Below are positions 24,611 to 33,712 of a stretch of 49,395 nucleotides of DNA, one piece after another. How positions within the stretch are numbered: the stretch's first letter is position 1; each line of letters opens with the position of its first letter. Source of the stretch: Betaproteobacteria bacterium (GTDB lineage: Bacteria > Pseudomonadota > Gammaproteobacteria > Burkholderiales > SG8-39); NCBI GenBank assembly GCA_947482825.1, contig CANKMT010000038.1, positions 1 through 49,395 of the forward strand. Direction: 5' to 3'. Below the pieces are notes generated by a model. The model did not search any database. It had not been told where the DNA came from and saw only the letters and a program-made list of their open reading frames with translations. Position numbers and translations under genes: made by a program.

Positions 24611-25201
24611 CTAGCCGGGCGACAAGTGGCGCTGGAGATTGACGAGCATTCCCGCCGTGGCGCCCCAGATATAGCGCTCCTCGTAGGGGATCGCGAAGAA
24701 ATGGCGCTGCACGCCCTCGAACTCGCGCGAATGCCGCTGCAGGTTGCGCTCATCGAGCAGGAAGGACAGCGGTACTTCGAACACTTCCGCCACCTCGTTG
24801 TCGTCGGGGTTCAGGTCAAACGGCGGCAGCACAATCCCGACGATGGGAGTGACCCTGAAGCCGGTGCGAGTGTGGTAGTCCGACAGCCTGCCGAGCAACT
24901 CGATGCGTTCCGGCGCCAGGCCGATCTCCTCCCAGGTCTCGCGCAACGCGGTGTGCTCCGCACTGGCATCGGTCTGCTCGGCGCGCCCGCCGGGAAAGCT
25001 GATCTGGCCCGAGTGCTTTTTTAGATGCGCCGTGCGTTGCGTGAAGAGGACCGTGGGCTCCGCCGGCCTGGCGACGATGGGCACGAGCACCGAGGCCGCG
25101 TGCAGCTCGCCGCCGCCCGGACGCGTGCCCTGATCCCCATAGATGGTTTCGGGCGGAGTGCGCGGCTCCGTGAACCGCAACCGCAGTTCGTTCAGATCCA
25201 C
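24611..25201 (-). CDS. Nudix hydrolase, CoA pyrophosphatase type
   Basis: A 196-residue cytoplasmic hydrolase. The Nudix box spans 71-95, from GGRAEQ to RETWEEIGL, with the metal-binding glutamates in place. The preceding LKKHSGQISFPGG matches the UPF0035 signature of CoA-type Nudix enzymes (NudL/YeaB group), which cleave CoA to 3',5'-ADP and 4'-phosphopantetheine. Both markers present makes the subgroup assignment fairly safe; the actual substrate is not proven. The gene starts 12 bp after the quinone oxidoreductase stop. Confidence 0.9.
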   Translation of the reverse strand: MDLNELRLRFTEPRTPPETIYGDQGTRPGGGELHAASVLVPIVARPAEPTVLFTQRTAHLKKHSGQISFPGGRAEQTDASAEHTALRETWEEIGLAPERIELLGRLSDYHTRTGFRVTPIVGIVLPPFDLNPDDNEVAEVFEVPLSFLLDERNLQRHSREFEGVQRHFFAIPYEERYIWGATAGMLVNLQRHLSPG

Positions 25202-25213
25202 GAGCGGCGAAAA

Positions 25214-26188
25214 TCAGGGCACGAGGATGATCGATCCCGTGGTCTTGCGGCCTTCGAGGTCCCGGTGCGCCTGTTGCGCATCGGCCAGTTTGTAAGTGCC
25301 GCTCACCTCGATCTTCACCTTGCCCGATGCGACAACGTCGAACAGCGACTGAGCGGTTTCGTCGAGTTCCGCACGCGTGGCCGTGTAGTTCACGAGCGTC
25401 GGCCGGGTCAGGAAGAGCGAACCCTTCTGCGCAAGGATGCCGATGTTCACCGGCGGGACGGCGCCCGACGCGTTGCCGAACGACACCATCATGCCGCGCG
25501 GCTGCAGGCAGTCGAGCGATCCGTCCCACGTGTTCTTGCCCACCGAGTCGTACACCACCGGGACGCCCTTGCCGCCGGTGATCTCCTTCACGCGCTGCGT
25601 GAAGTTCTCTCTGGAGTAGTTGATCACATGCGCGCAGCCGGACTGCTTCGCAAGGGCCATCTTCTCGTCCGAACCGACCGTACCGATGACCGTCACGCCA
25701 AGGGCCTTGAGCCACTGGCACGCGATCAGCCCCACGCCGCCGACGGCCGCGTGCCACAGGACCGTGTCGCCGGCCTTGACCTTGTAGCTGCGATGGATGA
25801 GGTACTGGACCGTCATTCCCTTGAGCATCATGCTCGCCGCCTGCTGGTCGGTGATCCCGGCCGGGACCTTCACCAGCCGGTCGGCCGCATACAGACGCGC
25901 CTCGGCATAAGAACCGACCGGGTTTCCGGTGTAGGCAACGCGGTCGCCGATCTTCACTTCGGTGACGCCGGGGCCGACCGCATCGACCACACCCGCGCCT
26001 TCGGATCCCAGGCCGGAGGGCATCGGCATCGGATAGAGCCCGGAGCGGTGGTAGGTGTCGATGTAGTTGACGCCGATTGCGGTCTGCCGGATGCGCGCCT
26101 GTCCCGGGCCGGGATCGCCGACGCTGACCTCTTCGAGCTGCATGACCTCCGGACCACCCACCTTGTGAAACCTGATTGCCTTAGTCAT
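25214..26188 (-). CDS. qor: NADPH:quinone oxidoreductase (zeta-crystallin type MDR)
   Basis: A 324-residue medium-chain dehydrogenase/reductase without zinc-binding cysteines. Marks: KAIRFHKVGGPEVMQLEEV start, GVNYIDTYHRSGLYP, GLGSEGAGVVDAVGPGV, the nucleotide-binding AAVGGVGLIACQ, YDSVGKNTW, and the C-terminal LEGRKTTGSIILVP. It reduces quinones or related carbonyls with NADPH, in the cytoplasm. It lies between the FIST and Nudix genes with gaps of 21 and 12 bp. NADPH could come from the malic enzyme at the head of the same gene block, as inference. Confidence 0.93.
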   Translation of the reverse strand: MTKAIRFHKVGGPEVMQLEEVSVGDPGPGQARIRQTAIGVNYIDTYHRSGLYPMPMPSGLGSEGAGVVDAVGPGVTEVKIGDRVAYTGNPVGSYAEARLYAADRLVKVPAGITDQQAASMMLKGMTVQYLIHRSYKVKAGDTVLWHAAVGGVGLIACQWLKALGVTVIGTVGSDEKMALAKQSGCAHVINYSRENFTQRVKEITGGKGVPVVYDSVGKNTWDGSLDCLQPRGMMVSFGNASGAVPPVNIGILAQKGSLFLTRPTLVNYTATRAELDETAQSLFDVVASGKVKIEVSGTYKLADAQQAHRDLEGRKTTGSIILVP

Positions 26189-26209
26189 CTTGTCTCCTGG
26201 TTGATCGAA

Positions 26210-27313
26210 TCAATGGAAAAGCGTGAGCACGCCGGTATAGCCGTACAACCGGTCGTGGGAAATTTCGCCGTTGCAGAAGAATCCTACCAGCGGGACCTCG
26301 CCGATCGCTTCGCGGATCAGTTCGAGTTCGGCGCCGCGCCGGCCGAACAGGTGTTCGCCGCGCCCGAGGCACGAAAAATAGAGCGCGCCACGGGGCGCGA
26401 TCACCTCGCGCTTGAGCTCGCCCAGGATGCGCCCAAGGTCCTCGCGGGCGGTGTCCGGGTCGCGCCTGCAGAACATCAGCGCACTTCCCTGCTCGAGCGT
26501 CTGTCCCACGGCGATGAGCTTGTTCTTCGGGTCGATGCCGACCAGGTTGCGCACCACGTAATCCCCGGTGTCGGAGCCTGGCACGGGGAATCCCACGTGC
26601 ATGAGCTGGGCGGCGCGGCGCAGGTCGGCCGCCCCGGACACGCCGAGATCCTCCTCGAACACGTCGAGCGCCGGGCGCCCATCCAGCGTCACGATGATGT
26701 TTTCGTCGCACTGGGTGACCACATGGCGCGCGGCAAGCGCGGTGCATCCCTGCGTATGTCGCGTGGCGACCGGGACGTCGGAGGCGAGGATGACGCCGGA
26801 CAGCCCGCCCGCCAGCACGTCCCTGGCTACCTGCACGGTCTCGGACTGGCTGCTGGACAGTCCTCCCACGAGGTAGCCGCTTGCGACCCGCGTCGCCATG
26901 TCCGCAACGAGTTCGGGCATGTCCGGCGTTCGCGGGTCGCCATGGACCACGCCGAATTGCGCCGCAATGGCGCCGGACGGCGTACGCTCCCCCGGTTGCG
27001 GCGCGCGGCTCTTGCCCGAAAAAATCCGATAGCTTTCCGGGGGAAGGTTGGCCACCATCAGCGCGAGCGCCGGCTCGCCCACATACTCTTTGCCGGTCGC
27101 GACGATGCCGATGCCGACCGTGCCGACCCAGTCGGTCACGCCGGTGAGTTCGCGCAGCGTTTCGACCATTTCGGCCGCATGGGGCAGGAGCGCATCGGTG
27201 AAGTAGATGAAGCCCAGTCCCGCCGCGGGCTTGCCAAGCACGGCCGCACACCGGGCAACGCATTCCTGCCAGTCGGCGCCCGCGGAGTGCGCGAAGCGAA
27301 ATGAGTCCTTCAT
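26210..27313 (-). CDS. FIST domain sensory protein
   Basis: A 367-residue soluble protein with FIST_N (about 10-215) and FIST_C (about 220-360). Visible parts: VGTVGIGIVATGKEYVGEPAL, ASGYLVGGLSSSQSETVQVA, then in the C-terminal half RGALYFSCLGRGEHLFG and LVGFFCNGEISHD. FIST domains are predicted to bind small ligands, perhaps amino acids, upstream of signalling domains; here no output domain is attached. The start ATG 27313 overlaps the PhaM stop as ATGA and has AGAGG before it, so the two are translationally coupled; an upstream extension of the frame is rejected. The pairing with a granule protein may hint at nutrient-state sensing in polymer storage. Confidence 0.88.
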   Translation of the reverse strand: MKDSFRFAHSAGADWQECVARCAAVLGKPAAGLGFIYFTDALLPHAAEMVETLRELTGVTDWVGTVGIGIVATGKEYVGEPALALMVANLPPESYRIFSGKSRAPQPGERTPSGAIAAQFGVVHGDPRTPDMPELVADMATRVASGYLVGGLSSSQSETVQVARDVLAGGLSGVILASDVPVATRHTQGCTALAARHVVTQCDENIIVTLDGRPALDVFEEDLGVSGAADLRRAAQLMHVGFPVPGSDTGDYVVRNLVGIDPKNKLIAVGQTLEQGSALMFCRRDPDTAREDLGRILGELKREVIAPRGALYFSCLGRGEHLFGRRGAELELIREAIGEVPLVGFFCNGEISHDRLYGYTGVLTLFH

Positions 27314-27717
27314 TTGGCCTCTTTGCGGTCCTTGCCGGATTTCGCGCCCGGCACCGGCGCCGTTTCGGCGGGGGCGGGGGCGGGGGCCGAGCCCTGCATC
27401 ATGGCCCACGGCCAGAGCATCGGGTTCGCGAGCGGATTCGCAGCGTCGGTGGCCGTACCGGCATTCGATTTCATCGCAACCAGCGCCATCTTCTGCACTT
27501 CGAGCCCCTGGATCGCCATCTTCACCATGTTCAGGTTCATGCCAAGCCAGGTCTCCACTGACTTGAGGTCCGCGATCCGCTTCTCCACCTCGGCCGGATC
27601 GAGCGTGGGCATCGCCATCCCGGGCACCGGCAGCCCCAGCGGCGCCCACAGGCGGCGAAACATCTCGAACGGGTCCTGCGAATTGCTGTTGGGGGCGTTC
27701 CCGGGTTGATCGGCCAT
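27310..27717 (-). CDS. phaM: PhaM-like polyhydroxyalkanoate granule-associated protein
   Basis: A 135-residue protein from ATG 27717 with AAGGAG seven bases upstream. It matches the granule-binding region of PhaM: PFEMFRRLWAPLG, then DPAEVEKRIADLKSVETWLG, then MNLNMVKMAIQGLEVQKMAL, an amphipathic helix pair. PhaM of Cupriavidus activates PHA synthase and ties granules to the nucleoid through a C-terminal lysine/alanine-rich tail. That tail is missing here; the end is proline/alanine-rich (SAPAPAPAETAPVPG) with only a short basic tip. So granule binding is likely and DNA binding is doubtful. It sits between patatin and FIST genes. Confidence 0.8.
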   Translation of the reverse strand: MADQPGNAPNSNSQDPFEMFRRLWAPLGLPVPGMAMPTLDPAEVEKRIADLKSVETWLGMNLNMVKMAIQGLEVQKMALVAMKSNAGTATDAANPLANPMLWPWAMMQGSAPAPAPAETAPVPGAKSGKDRKEAK

Positions 27718-27769
27718 GACCGGCTCCTTTGGCGCCTCGAGGGCACCTGATTGAATGCGGAATGCTCGA

Positions 27770-28945
27770 CTAGGAAGGACTGCCTTCGAAGAATGAAACC
27801 ACTTCCGTGCTGCGCGCGACGGTGTCCTGGTAACCGAGGTCAATGAGGGCGCGGCAGAAAGATTCCTCGAACAGGAGGTAGCTCGCCAGGTTCGAGCCCG
27901 AACGGTTCAACGCCCCCGTCGGGCGCAGCAACACCCGGACGGAGCGCGGAAGTTCGTGCAGGAAGCGCGCCGCGATGCGTTCGATCGGTTGGCTCGGCGA
28001 GATGAACAGCACCTTGATCGGCCGCAGCGGCAGGTTGCCCGCGGCCAGCCGCTCCGGCGGAATGAGGCTCACGGTGCGGTTGATGCGCTCGAGCCGCTCG
28101 AGGTCGACCGACAGGCTGTCGAGGAAGATGCTGTTGAGCGCATGGCCGGCGATCTGCGCGAGAGAGGGGTAGATGTTCGAGCGGCTGCGCGCCATGTCCA
28201 TGGTTTGCCGGCCGGTGCCGACGACAAGAACGCGGTCTGCGCCCAGGTGCAGCGCGGGGCTGATCGGTGCGATCTGGCGCATCGAGCCGTCGCCGAAGTA
28301 TTCGCGATGCACTTTCACCGCCGGAAAAATGAAAGGCAGCGCGGAACTCGCGAGCAGGTATTCCATCTTGAGCGTGACCGCGGCCCCGATGCGCTGGTTC
28401 CTCTCCCAGCCCTCGGTGCCGGACCCCCCCTGGAAGAACGAGACGCTCTGCCCGGAGGTATAGCCGGAAGCCGTGACCGAGACCGCGTACAGGGCGCCGC
28501 TGTCGATGTTGTCCTGAATGCGCTCGAAAGGCAGCGTGCGGGCAAGCATGTCGGCCAGCGGCGAGTTATCCAGAAGCGAGATCGGGTTGCGGCGCGAGAT
28601 CAGCATCAACGATGAAAGCCACTTGGCGCCACTGCGGATGATGCTCGGGAAATCGGCCTTGTAGACGTGGTCTACATGCATGTTCTCCCAGTTCTCGAGC
28701 AGGTTGCCTACGGCGCGCGTGAAATTGTCCGAATAGGCGGCGAGCGTGGCCGCGTTGATCGCCCCCGCCGAAGTGCCCACCAGGATCGGGAAAGGGTTCT
28801 TTACCGGGCTGCCAAGGATGTCGCGGACCGCCTTGACAACGCCCACCTGGTAGGCGGCGCGCGCACCGCCGCCCGTAAGCACCAGGCCCGCGCGGAACCT
28901 GGGGCGGAGCTCGGAGACGTTGCCTGCGATGCCGCGGTTGGTCAT
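27770..28945 (-). CDS. Patatin-like phospholipase
   Basis: A 391-residue patatin-fold lipid acyl hydrolase. The oxyanion loop GGGARAAYQVG begins at 25, the nucleophile elbow GTSAG is at 57-61 (Ser59), and the dyad aspartate is D219 in YFGDGS. No secretion signal is seen, so action is intracellular. Patatin-like enzymes hydrolyse phospholipids or, in some bacteria, polyester granule components. It lies 26 bp after maeB and 52 bp before phaM, suggesting a place in carbon storage turnover, as inference. The start ATG 28945 lacks a strong Shine-Dalgarno sequence. Confidence 0.9.
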   Translation of the reverse strand: MTNRGIAGNVSELRPRFRAGLVLTGGGARAAYQVGVVKAVRDILGSPVKNPFPILVGTSAGAINAATLAAYSDNFTRAVGNLLENWENMHVDHVYKADFPSIIRSGAKWLSSLMLISRRNPISLLDNSPLADMLARTLPFERIQDNIDSGALYAVSVTASGYTSGQSVSFFQGGSGTEGWERNQRIGAAVTLKMEYLLASSALPFIFPAVKVHREYFGDGSMRQIAPISPALHLGADRVLVVGTGRQTMDMARSRSNIYPSLAQIAGHALNSIFLDSLSVDLERLERINRTVSLIPPERLAAGNLPLRPIKVLFISPSQPIERIAARFLHELPRSVRVLLRPTGALNRSGSNLASYLLFEESFCRALIDLGYQDTVARSTEVVSFFEGSPS

Positions 28946-28971
28946 CGATGCGCTCGGGGGCGGGGCTGCGC

Positions 28972-31266
28972 TCAGAAGAGCGTCGGCTCGCCGCCCCGCG
29001 GAGCATTCGCATCGACGACGGCCAGCGCGGTCATGTTGACGATCCTGCGTACCGTGGCCGAGGGCGTGACGATATGCGCTGCGCGCGCGGTTCCAAGGAG
29101 GATGGGGCCGATGGTGACCCCATCGCCCGCCGCGGTCTTGAGCAGATTGAACGCGATGTTGGCCGCGTCCAGCGTCGGCATGATGAGCAAGTTTGCCTCG
29201 CCCTTGAGGCGCGAATTCGGGAACACTCGCATGCGGATCTCGGCCGAGATCGCTGCATCCCCGTGCATTTCGCCTTCGATCTCCAGTTCCGGCGCGGCCT
29301 CGCGCAGGATCGCAAGCGCCGCCTGCATCTTGCGCGACGACGGCAGTTCGATCGAGCCGAAATTGGACGCCGACAGCAGCGCAACCTTGGGCACGATACC
29401 GAATCGGCGCACCTCTTCGGCCGCGAGGATCGTCATCTCGGCGATGTTTTCGGCCGTCGGGTCCGGCGTGACGTAGGTGTCGCAGATGAAGACCGTGCGG
29501 TCGGGAAGCATGAGCGCGTTCATCGCCGCAAAGTGCTTGACGCCGGGGCGCAGGCCGATCACCTGGTCGATGAATTGCAGGTGCAATGCATGGGTGCCGA
29601 ACGTGCCGCACAGCATGCCGTCGGCCTCGCCCTTGTAGATCATCATCGCGCCGATCAGCGTATGGCGCCGGCGCATCTCGATCTTGGCGTACTCCTGGGA
29701 CACCCCTTTCCTCTCGGTGAGACGGTGGTAGGTGGTCCAGTAGTCGCGGTAGCGTGGATCGCTCTCCGGGTTGATCAGCGAGTAGTCGCGCCCCGACCGG
29801 ATACGCAGGCCGAACTGTTCCAGACGCTTCTCGATCACCGAGGGCCGGCCGATGAGGATCGGCCGGGCCAGGCCCTCGTCGACGATGACCTGCACGGCAC
29901 GCAGCACCCTTTCGTCCTCGCCCTCCGCATACACGATCCGCTTGGGCGAATCCTTGGCCGCGGCAAACAGGGGCTTCATGATGAGCCCGGAGTGGTACAC
30001 GAACTGGGCCAGCGTGGAGCGGTAAGCCTCGAGGTCCGCAATCGGGCGCGTTGCAACCCCGCTTTCCATGGCCGCCCGCGCAACCGCGGGTGCGATCTTC
30101 GCGATCAGCCGTGGGTCGAAGGGGCGCGGGATCAGGTATTCGGGCCCGAACTTGAGGTCTTCGCCTCCATAGGCCAGCGCGACGATATCGGAAGCCTCCG
30201 CCTGCGCAAGCTCGGCGATTGCCCGCACGGCCGCGAGCTCCATCTCCGCGGTGATGCTCGTCGCCCCGACGTCGAGCGCTCCGCGGAAGATGAACGGGAA
30301 GCACAGTACGTTGTTGACCTGGTTCGGGTAGTCCGAGCGGCCGGTGGCCATGATTGCGTCGTCGCGGACCTCCCGCACGAGTTCCGGGCGGATCTCCGGC
30401 TCCGGGTTTGCCAGCGCAAGGATGAGCGGCCGGGCCGCCATGCGCCTGACCATGTCCGGCTTGAGTACGCCGCCGGCCGAAAGTCCGAGGAACACGTCGG
30501 CGCCATCGATGATCTCGGCAAGGGTGCGGGCGCTCACGTCCTTTGCGTAGCGTTCCTTGTCCGGATCCATCAGGGTCTTGCGCCCGGTGTAAACGACGCC
30601 CTCGATATCGGTCACGAAAATATTTTCGATCGGCAGGCCGAGCTTGACCAGCAACTCGAGGCACGCAAGCGCCGCGGCGCCAGCCCCGGAAGTCACGAGC
30701 TTGACCTTGCCGATCGCCTTGCCGCCGACCTTGAGCCCGTTGATGATCGCGGCGCAGACGGTGATCGCGGTGCCATGCTGGTCGTCATGGAATACCGGGA
30801 TCTTCATGCGCTCCCGGAGCTTCCTCTCGATATAGAAGCACTCGGGCGCCTTGATGTCCTCGAGGTTGATGCCGCCGAACGTCGGTTCGAGGGCCGCGAT
30901 CATGTCGACCAGCTTGTCGGGATCGCGCTCGTCGATTTCGATGTCGAAAACGTCGATGCCGGCGAACTTCTTGAACAGCACCGCCTTGCCCTCCATCACG
31001 GGCTTGGCCGCAAGCGGCCCGATCGCACCCAGCCCGAGGACCGCGGTGCCGTTGGTGATCACGCCGATCAGGTTGCCGCGCGCCGTGAGGTTTACCGCTT
31101 CGCGCGGATCACGGACGATCTCTTCGCAGGCCGCCGCCACGCCCGGCGTATAGGCAAGCGCAAGGTCGCGCTGGTTGGTGAGCTGTTTGGTCGGCAGGAT
31201 CGAGATCTTGCCCGGGCGCGGCAGGCGATGGTATTCCAGCGCGCTTTTCTTGATCTCATCTTCCAC
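28972..31266 (-). CDS. maeB: NADP-dependent malic enzyme with phosphotransacetylase-like domain (MaeB)
   Basis: A 764-residue enzyme converting malate to pyruvate and CO2 with NADPH formation. Residues 1-430 are the malic enzyme part: [14 protein letters not shown] (catalytic Tyr), [18 protein letters not shown] (catalytic Lys), [12 protein letters not shown] (metal ligands), and the NADP fold [16 protein letters not shown]. Residues 430-764 are a phosphotransacetylase-like domain that in MaeB mediates acetyl-CoA control. GTG 31266 is chosen because GGGAG lies six bases before it and the N-terminus [20 protein letters not shown] is conserved. It heads a seven-gene minus-strand block. Confidence 0.96.
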   Translation of the reverse strand: MEDEIKKSALEYHRLPRPGKISILPTKQLTNQRDLALAYTPGVAAACEEIVRDPREAVNLTARGNLIGVITNGTAVLGLGAIGPLAAKPVMEGKAVLFKKFAGIDVFDIEIDERDPDKLVDMIAALEPTFGGINLEDIKAPECFYIERKLRERMKIPVFHDDQHGTAITVCAAIINGLKVGGKAIGKVKLVTSGAGAAALACLELLVKLGLPIENIFVTDIEGVVYTGRKTLMDPDKERYAKDVSARTLAEIIDGADVFLGLSAGGVLKPDMVRRMAARPLILALANPEPEIRPELVREVRDDAIMATGRSDYPNQVNNVLCFPFIFRGALDVGATSITAEMELAAVRAIAELAQAEASDIVALAYGGEDLKFGPEYLIPRPFDPRLIAKIAPAVARAAMESGVATRPIADLEAYRSTLAQFVYHSGLIMKPLFAAAKDSPKRIVYAEGEDERVLRAVQVIVDEGLARPILIGRPSVIEKRLEQFGLRIRSGRDYSLINPESDPRYRDYWTTYHRLTERKGVSQEYAKIEMRRRHTLIGAMMIYKGEADGMLCGTFGTHALHLQFIDQVIGLRPGVKHFAAMNALMLPDRTVFICDTYVTPDPTAENIAEMTILAAEEVRRFGIVPKVALLSASNFGSIELPSSRKMQAALAILREAAPELEIEGEMHGDAAISAEIRMRVFPNSRLKGEANLLIMPTLDAANIAFNLLKTAAGDGVTIGPILLGTARAAHIVTPSATVRRIVNMTALAVVDANAPRGGEPTLF

Positions 31267-31315
31267 TTGCAACTCCCTCGCGGCCGGCGGGCCGCCGACA
31301 CTTTGCCTCTCTGAA

Positions 31316-31321
31316 ATTATA
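31316..31321 (-). promoter_or_regulatory. -10 element for maeB
   Basis: On the minus strand TATAAT occurs 50 bp upstream of the maeB GTG start, in an otherwise GC-rich gap. No good -35 hexamer is seen at 16-18 bp. Confidence 0.45.
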
Positions 31322-31376
31322 CCTCTGCGGCCCTCGCGGGACCTCGCTGGCGGACGCGCGCGCCGCGGTCCGTCCG

Positions 31377-31397
31377 TATAATCGGGCACCTCGCCCG
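31377..31397 (+). promoter_or_regulatory. -10 element and start-site hairpin for the aminotransferase gene
   Basis: TATAAT (31377-31382) is followed at once by the small hairpin CGGGC-acctc-GCCCG (31383-31397), 28 bp before the ATG. It is divergent from the maeB -10 with about 55 bp between. No clear -35 is seen. Confidence 0.45.
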
Positions 31398-31409
31398 GGA
31401 CCTCCAGAA

Positions 31410-32615
31410 ATGCGCATCGTCGAATCCCCCGGCAGCCTCGCGACGCGCGCCCTCGTCGCGGCGCGCGCCGTGCAGATCCAGCCTTTCGAGGTCATGGAAG
31501 TCCTTGCACGAGCCAACGAGCTCGAGCGCGCGGGCCGGCATATCGTGCGCATGGAAATCGGGGAGCCCGACTTCACCGCGCCGGCACCGGTCGTCGAAGC
31601 CGCATCGCAAGCGATGCGCGACGGGCTGACGGCCTACACGCCGGCGCTGGGCATCCCGGAGCTTCGCGAAGAAATTGCGCGTTTCTATGCCCGGCGCTAC
31701 GCGATCAATGTTGCGCCCGCGCGCATTGCAGTCACCGCCGGCGCATCGGGCGCATTGCTGCTGGCGCTTGCGGCGCTGGTCGATCCGGGTGACGAGGTGC
31801 TTCTGACCGACCCGGGGTACGCCTGCTATCGGCATTTCGTGCGCGCGTTCGAAGGCGTTGCCCGGGCGTTGCCGGTCGATGCCGGCACCGCGTTCCAGCC
31901 GACCGCGGCCCAGATCGAGGCTGCATGGGGTCCACGCACCAAGGCCGTGATCCTTGCTTCGCCTTCCAACCCCACAGGCACGCTCATTGCTCCGGCGGAA
32001 CTGGCCCGCATCGCGCGGGTCGTCGCAGGCAAGGGCGGTGTGCTGATCGCCGACGAAATCTACCAGGGCCTTGCCTACACCGACGATGTCCGCACCGCGC
32101 TCGACCTGCCGGGCAATGTCGTCGTGATCAACAGCTTTTCAAAGTATTTCTGCATGACCGGCTGGCGACTCGGGTGGGCCGTGCTGCCCGAAGCGCTGGT
32201 TCGCGCATTCGAGAAACTGGCGCAGCATTTTTTCATCTGCCCGCCTGCGCTTTCGCAGCGCGCCGCGCTCGCGGCGTTCCGGCCGGAAACCATCGCGATC
32301 CTCGAGGAGCGCAGGACGGAATTCCGCCGCCGGCGGGATTTCTTCGTGCCGGCGATCGAGAGAATCGGCTTCGGGGTGCCCGCGCGGCCGGAAGGCGCCT
32401 TTTACGTCTATGCCGATTGTTCGCCTTTCCACGCGGACGGGCGCGCCTTCGTATTCGACGTGTTACTCGAGCGCGCCGGCGTGGCCGCCACACCGGGAAG
32501 CGATTTCGGATCTCACGATACCGGGCGCTTCGTTCGCTTTGCCTACACGCGAAGCATGGAACAGATCGAGGAAGGGGTGGACAGGATCCGCCGCGCTTGT
32601 ACGGGCGAGGGGTAG
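31410..32615 (+). CDS. Class I/II PLP-dependent aminotransferase
   Basis: A 401-residue cytoplasmic fold-type I aminotransferase. Visible: HIVRMEIGEPDF, the YTPALGIPELREEIARFY substrate region, TAGASGALLLAL (phosphate-binding loop), SPSNPTGT, DEIYQGLAY, and the PLP lysine K245 in SFSKYFCMTGWRLGW; the C-terminal Arg lies in RFVRFAYTRSMEQIEEG. The substrate is not decided by sequence; aspartate, branched or N-succinyl-type substrates are possible. ATG 31410 is used, though without a clear Shine-Dalgarno sequence. It is divergent from maeB and convergent with the transglycosylase gene. Confidence 0.9.
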   Translation: MRIVESPGSLATRALVAARAVQIQPFEVMEVLARANELERAGRHIVRMEIGEPDFTAPAPVVEAASQAMRDGLTAYTPALGIPELREEIARFYARRYAINVAPARIAVTAGASGALLLALAALVDPGDEVLLTDPGYACYRHFVRAFEGVARALPVDAGTAFQPTAAQIEAAWGPRTKAVILASPSNPTGTLIAPAELARIARVVAGKGGVLIADEIYQGLAYTDDVRTALDLPGNVVVINSFSKYFCMTGWRLGWAVLPEALVRAFEKLAQHFFICPPALSQRAALAAFRPETIAILEERRTEFRRRRDFFVPAIERIGFGVPARPEGAFYVYADCSPFHADGRAFVFDVLLERAGVAATPGSDFGSHDTGRFVRFAYTRSMEQIEEGVDRIRRACTGEG

Positions 32616-32664
32616 TTCGTACGGGGCGCGCCGGCGCCGGCCGGTGCCGGAGTGCCCTGCGCTG

Positions 32665-33369
32665 TCAGCCCGGGCGGCGAAACCTGGCGACCACCTGCTC
32701 GATGCGCGAGCGTTCCGAGAGAACCTGCTTGGCGTACATGGAAGTAGGCTCCTCGAACGCGCCGGCATAAGCCTGCAGGGCGCTTTCTGTTCCCCCGAAC
32801 CGCCGGATGTATTCGCGCAGCACCTGCGCCCCCACGAGGATGTTGATCTCGGGATCGAGGAGGGCATCGCCTCCGCCGTGCTCGACCAGTTTTTCCTTGT
32901 GAAACTTCGGGATGATCTGCATCAGGCCCCTGGCGCCGAAACTGCTCTCGGCCACCGGGTTGAAGCGCGATTCAATGCCGATGACCGCGAGGATCAGCAG
33001 CGGGTCGACCGAGGTGTCCTTGCCCGCGCGATAGGCGGCGGCCACGAAACCGCCGACGGCCTCCTGCGCCACGCGGAATCGCTTCGCGAGCATTTCAGTC
33101 ACTGCGCGCTGCTCGCGCTCGCGCTCGGTAAGGACCGGCGGCTGGATCGGGCCGGTGCTGAAATTGACGCCTGGCGGCACGGTTGCACGCAGCGCCACCG
33201 CCGCCTGCGAGAGGACTGCCTCCCGCGAGGCGGACAAGAGCGCCTCGCGCGCTTCCGGATGCGCGGCCGCGAACAGCGCGGCCACTCCGAACAGCGCGAG
33301 CACCGCCCGGAGGAAAAACCAGGCCCGCGATAACGCACGCCAAGCTTGCAGTGTGTTCGCTGCTTCCAT
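32665..33369 (-). CDS. Lytic transglycosylase (SLT domain)
   Basis: A murein hydrolase of 234 residues that cleaves the MurNAc-GlcNAc bond with 1,6-anhydro product formation. The N-terminal hydrophobic stretch (AWFFLRAVLALFGVAALFAAA, here in part) is a signal or anchor segment. The SLT core has the catalytic Glu in IGIESRFNPVAESSFG, GARGLMQIIPKFH, LDPEINILVGAQVLREYI and ALQAYAGAF. Two ATG codons are adjacent; the second (33369) is six bases from AGGAGG and is preferred to 33372. Its products would feed AmpD, also in the window. Confidence 0.92.
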   Translation of the reverse strand: MEAANTLQAWRALSRAWFFLRAVLALFGVAALFAAAHPEAREALLSASREAVLSQAAVALRATVPPGVNFSTGPIQPPVLTEREREQRAVTEMLAKRFRVAQEAVGGFVAAAYRAGKDTSVDPLLILAVIGIESRFNPVAESSFGARGLMQIIPKFHKEKLVEHGGGDALLDPEINILVGAQVLREYIRRFGGTESALQAYAGAFEEPTSMYAKQVLSERSRIEQVVARFRRPG

Positions 33370-33587
33370 CATTTACCTCCTGAGACGTCGTCCGTCGCAT
33401 TCCGCATCAAGCAATCCCCAAGGCGCCGGTCGAACGGCTGATCTGGGCTATGGAAACTGGGACTTTAGGACCTGTTCCGGCAGGGGCCGGGATCCGTCCG
33501 ATTTCCCAACACGGCCAAGGCATGCAGCTTGGGAGTTGGGTGGACAAACAGAAACTTGGAGCACTAGTGTACGGTGCAACGCGAAGT

Positions 33588-33617
33588 ATTGTAATGGAAA
33601 TTCCCTCAATTAGTCAA
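33588..33617 (-). promoter_or_regulatory. Sigma-70 promoter for the lytic transglycosylase
   Basis: On the minus strand TTGACT (33612-33617), an 18-bp spacer and TACAAT (33588-33593) form a good promoter. Transcription would start near 33581, giving a 5' leader of about 210 bases before ATG 33369, long enough for post-transcriptional control. Confidence 0.65.
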
Positions 33618-33712
33618 TAACTTCACCTCTTTGACGCAAGCCTTTGTTGCGCATCGCAAAATTCGAGCGTAATGAGGACGAATTTTCTGTGTTGCGAAAG
33701 ACCGAAGCCCGG

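Noticed and set aside
25025..27304. A 759-codon plus-strand frame across the Nudix, qor and FIST genes
   Set aside because: All three minus-strand genes carry clear family motifs; the plus frame is composition-driven and rich in H, R and G without structure.
28948..31314. A 788-codon open frame on the plus strand opposite maeB
   Set aside because: It is antisense to a complete malic enzyme gene and has no recognisable domain. GC-rich codon usage leaves few stops on the opposite strand.
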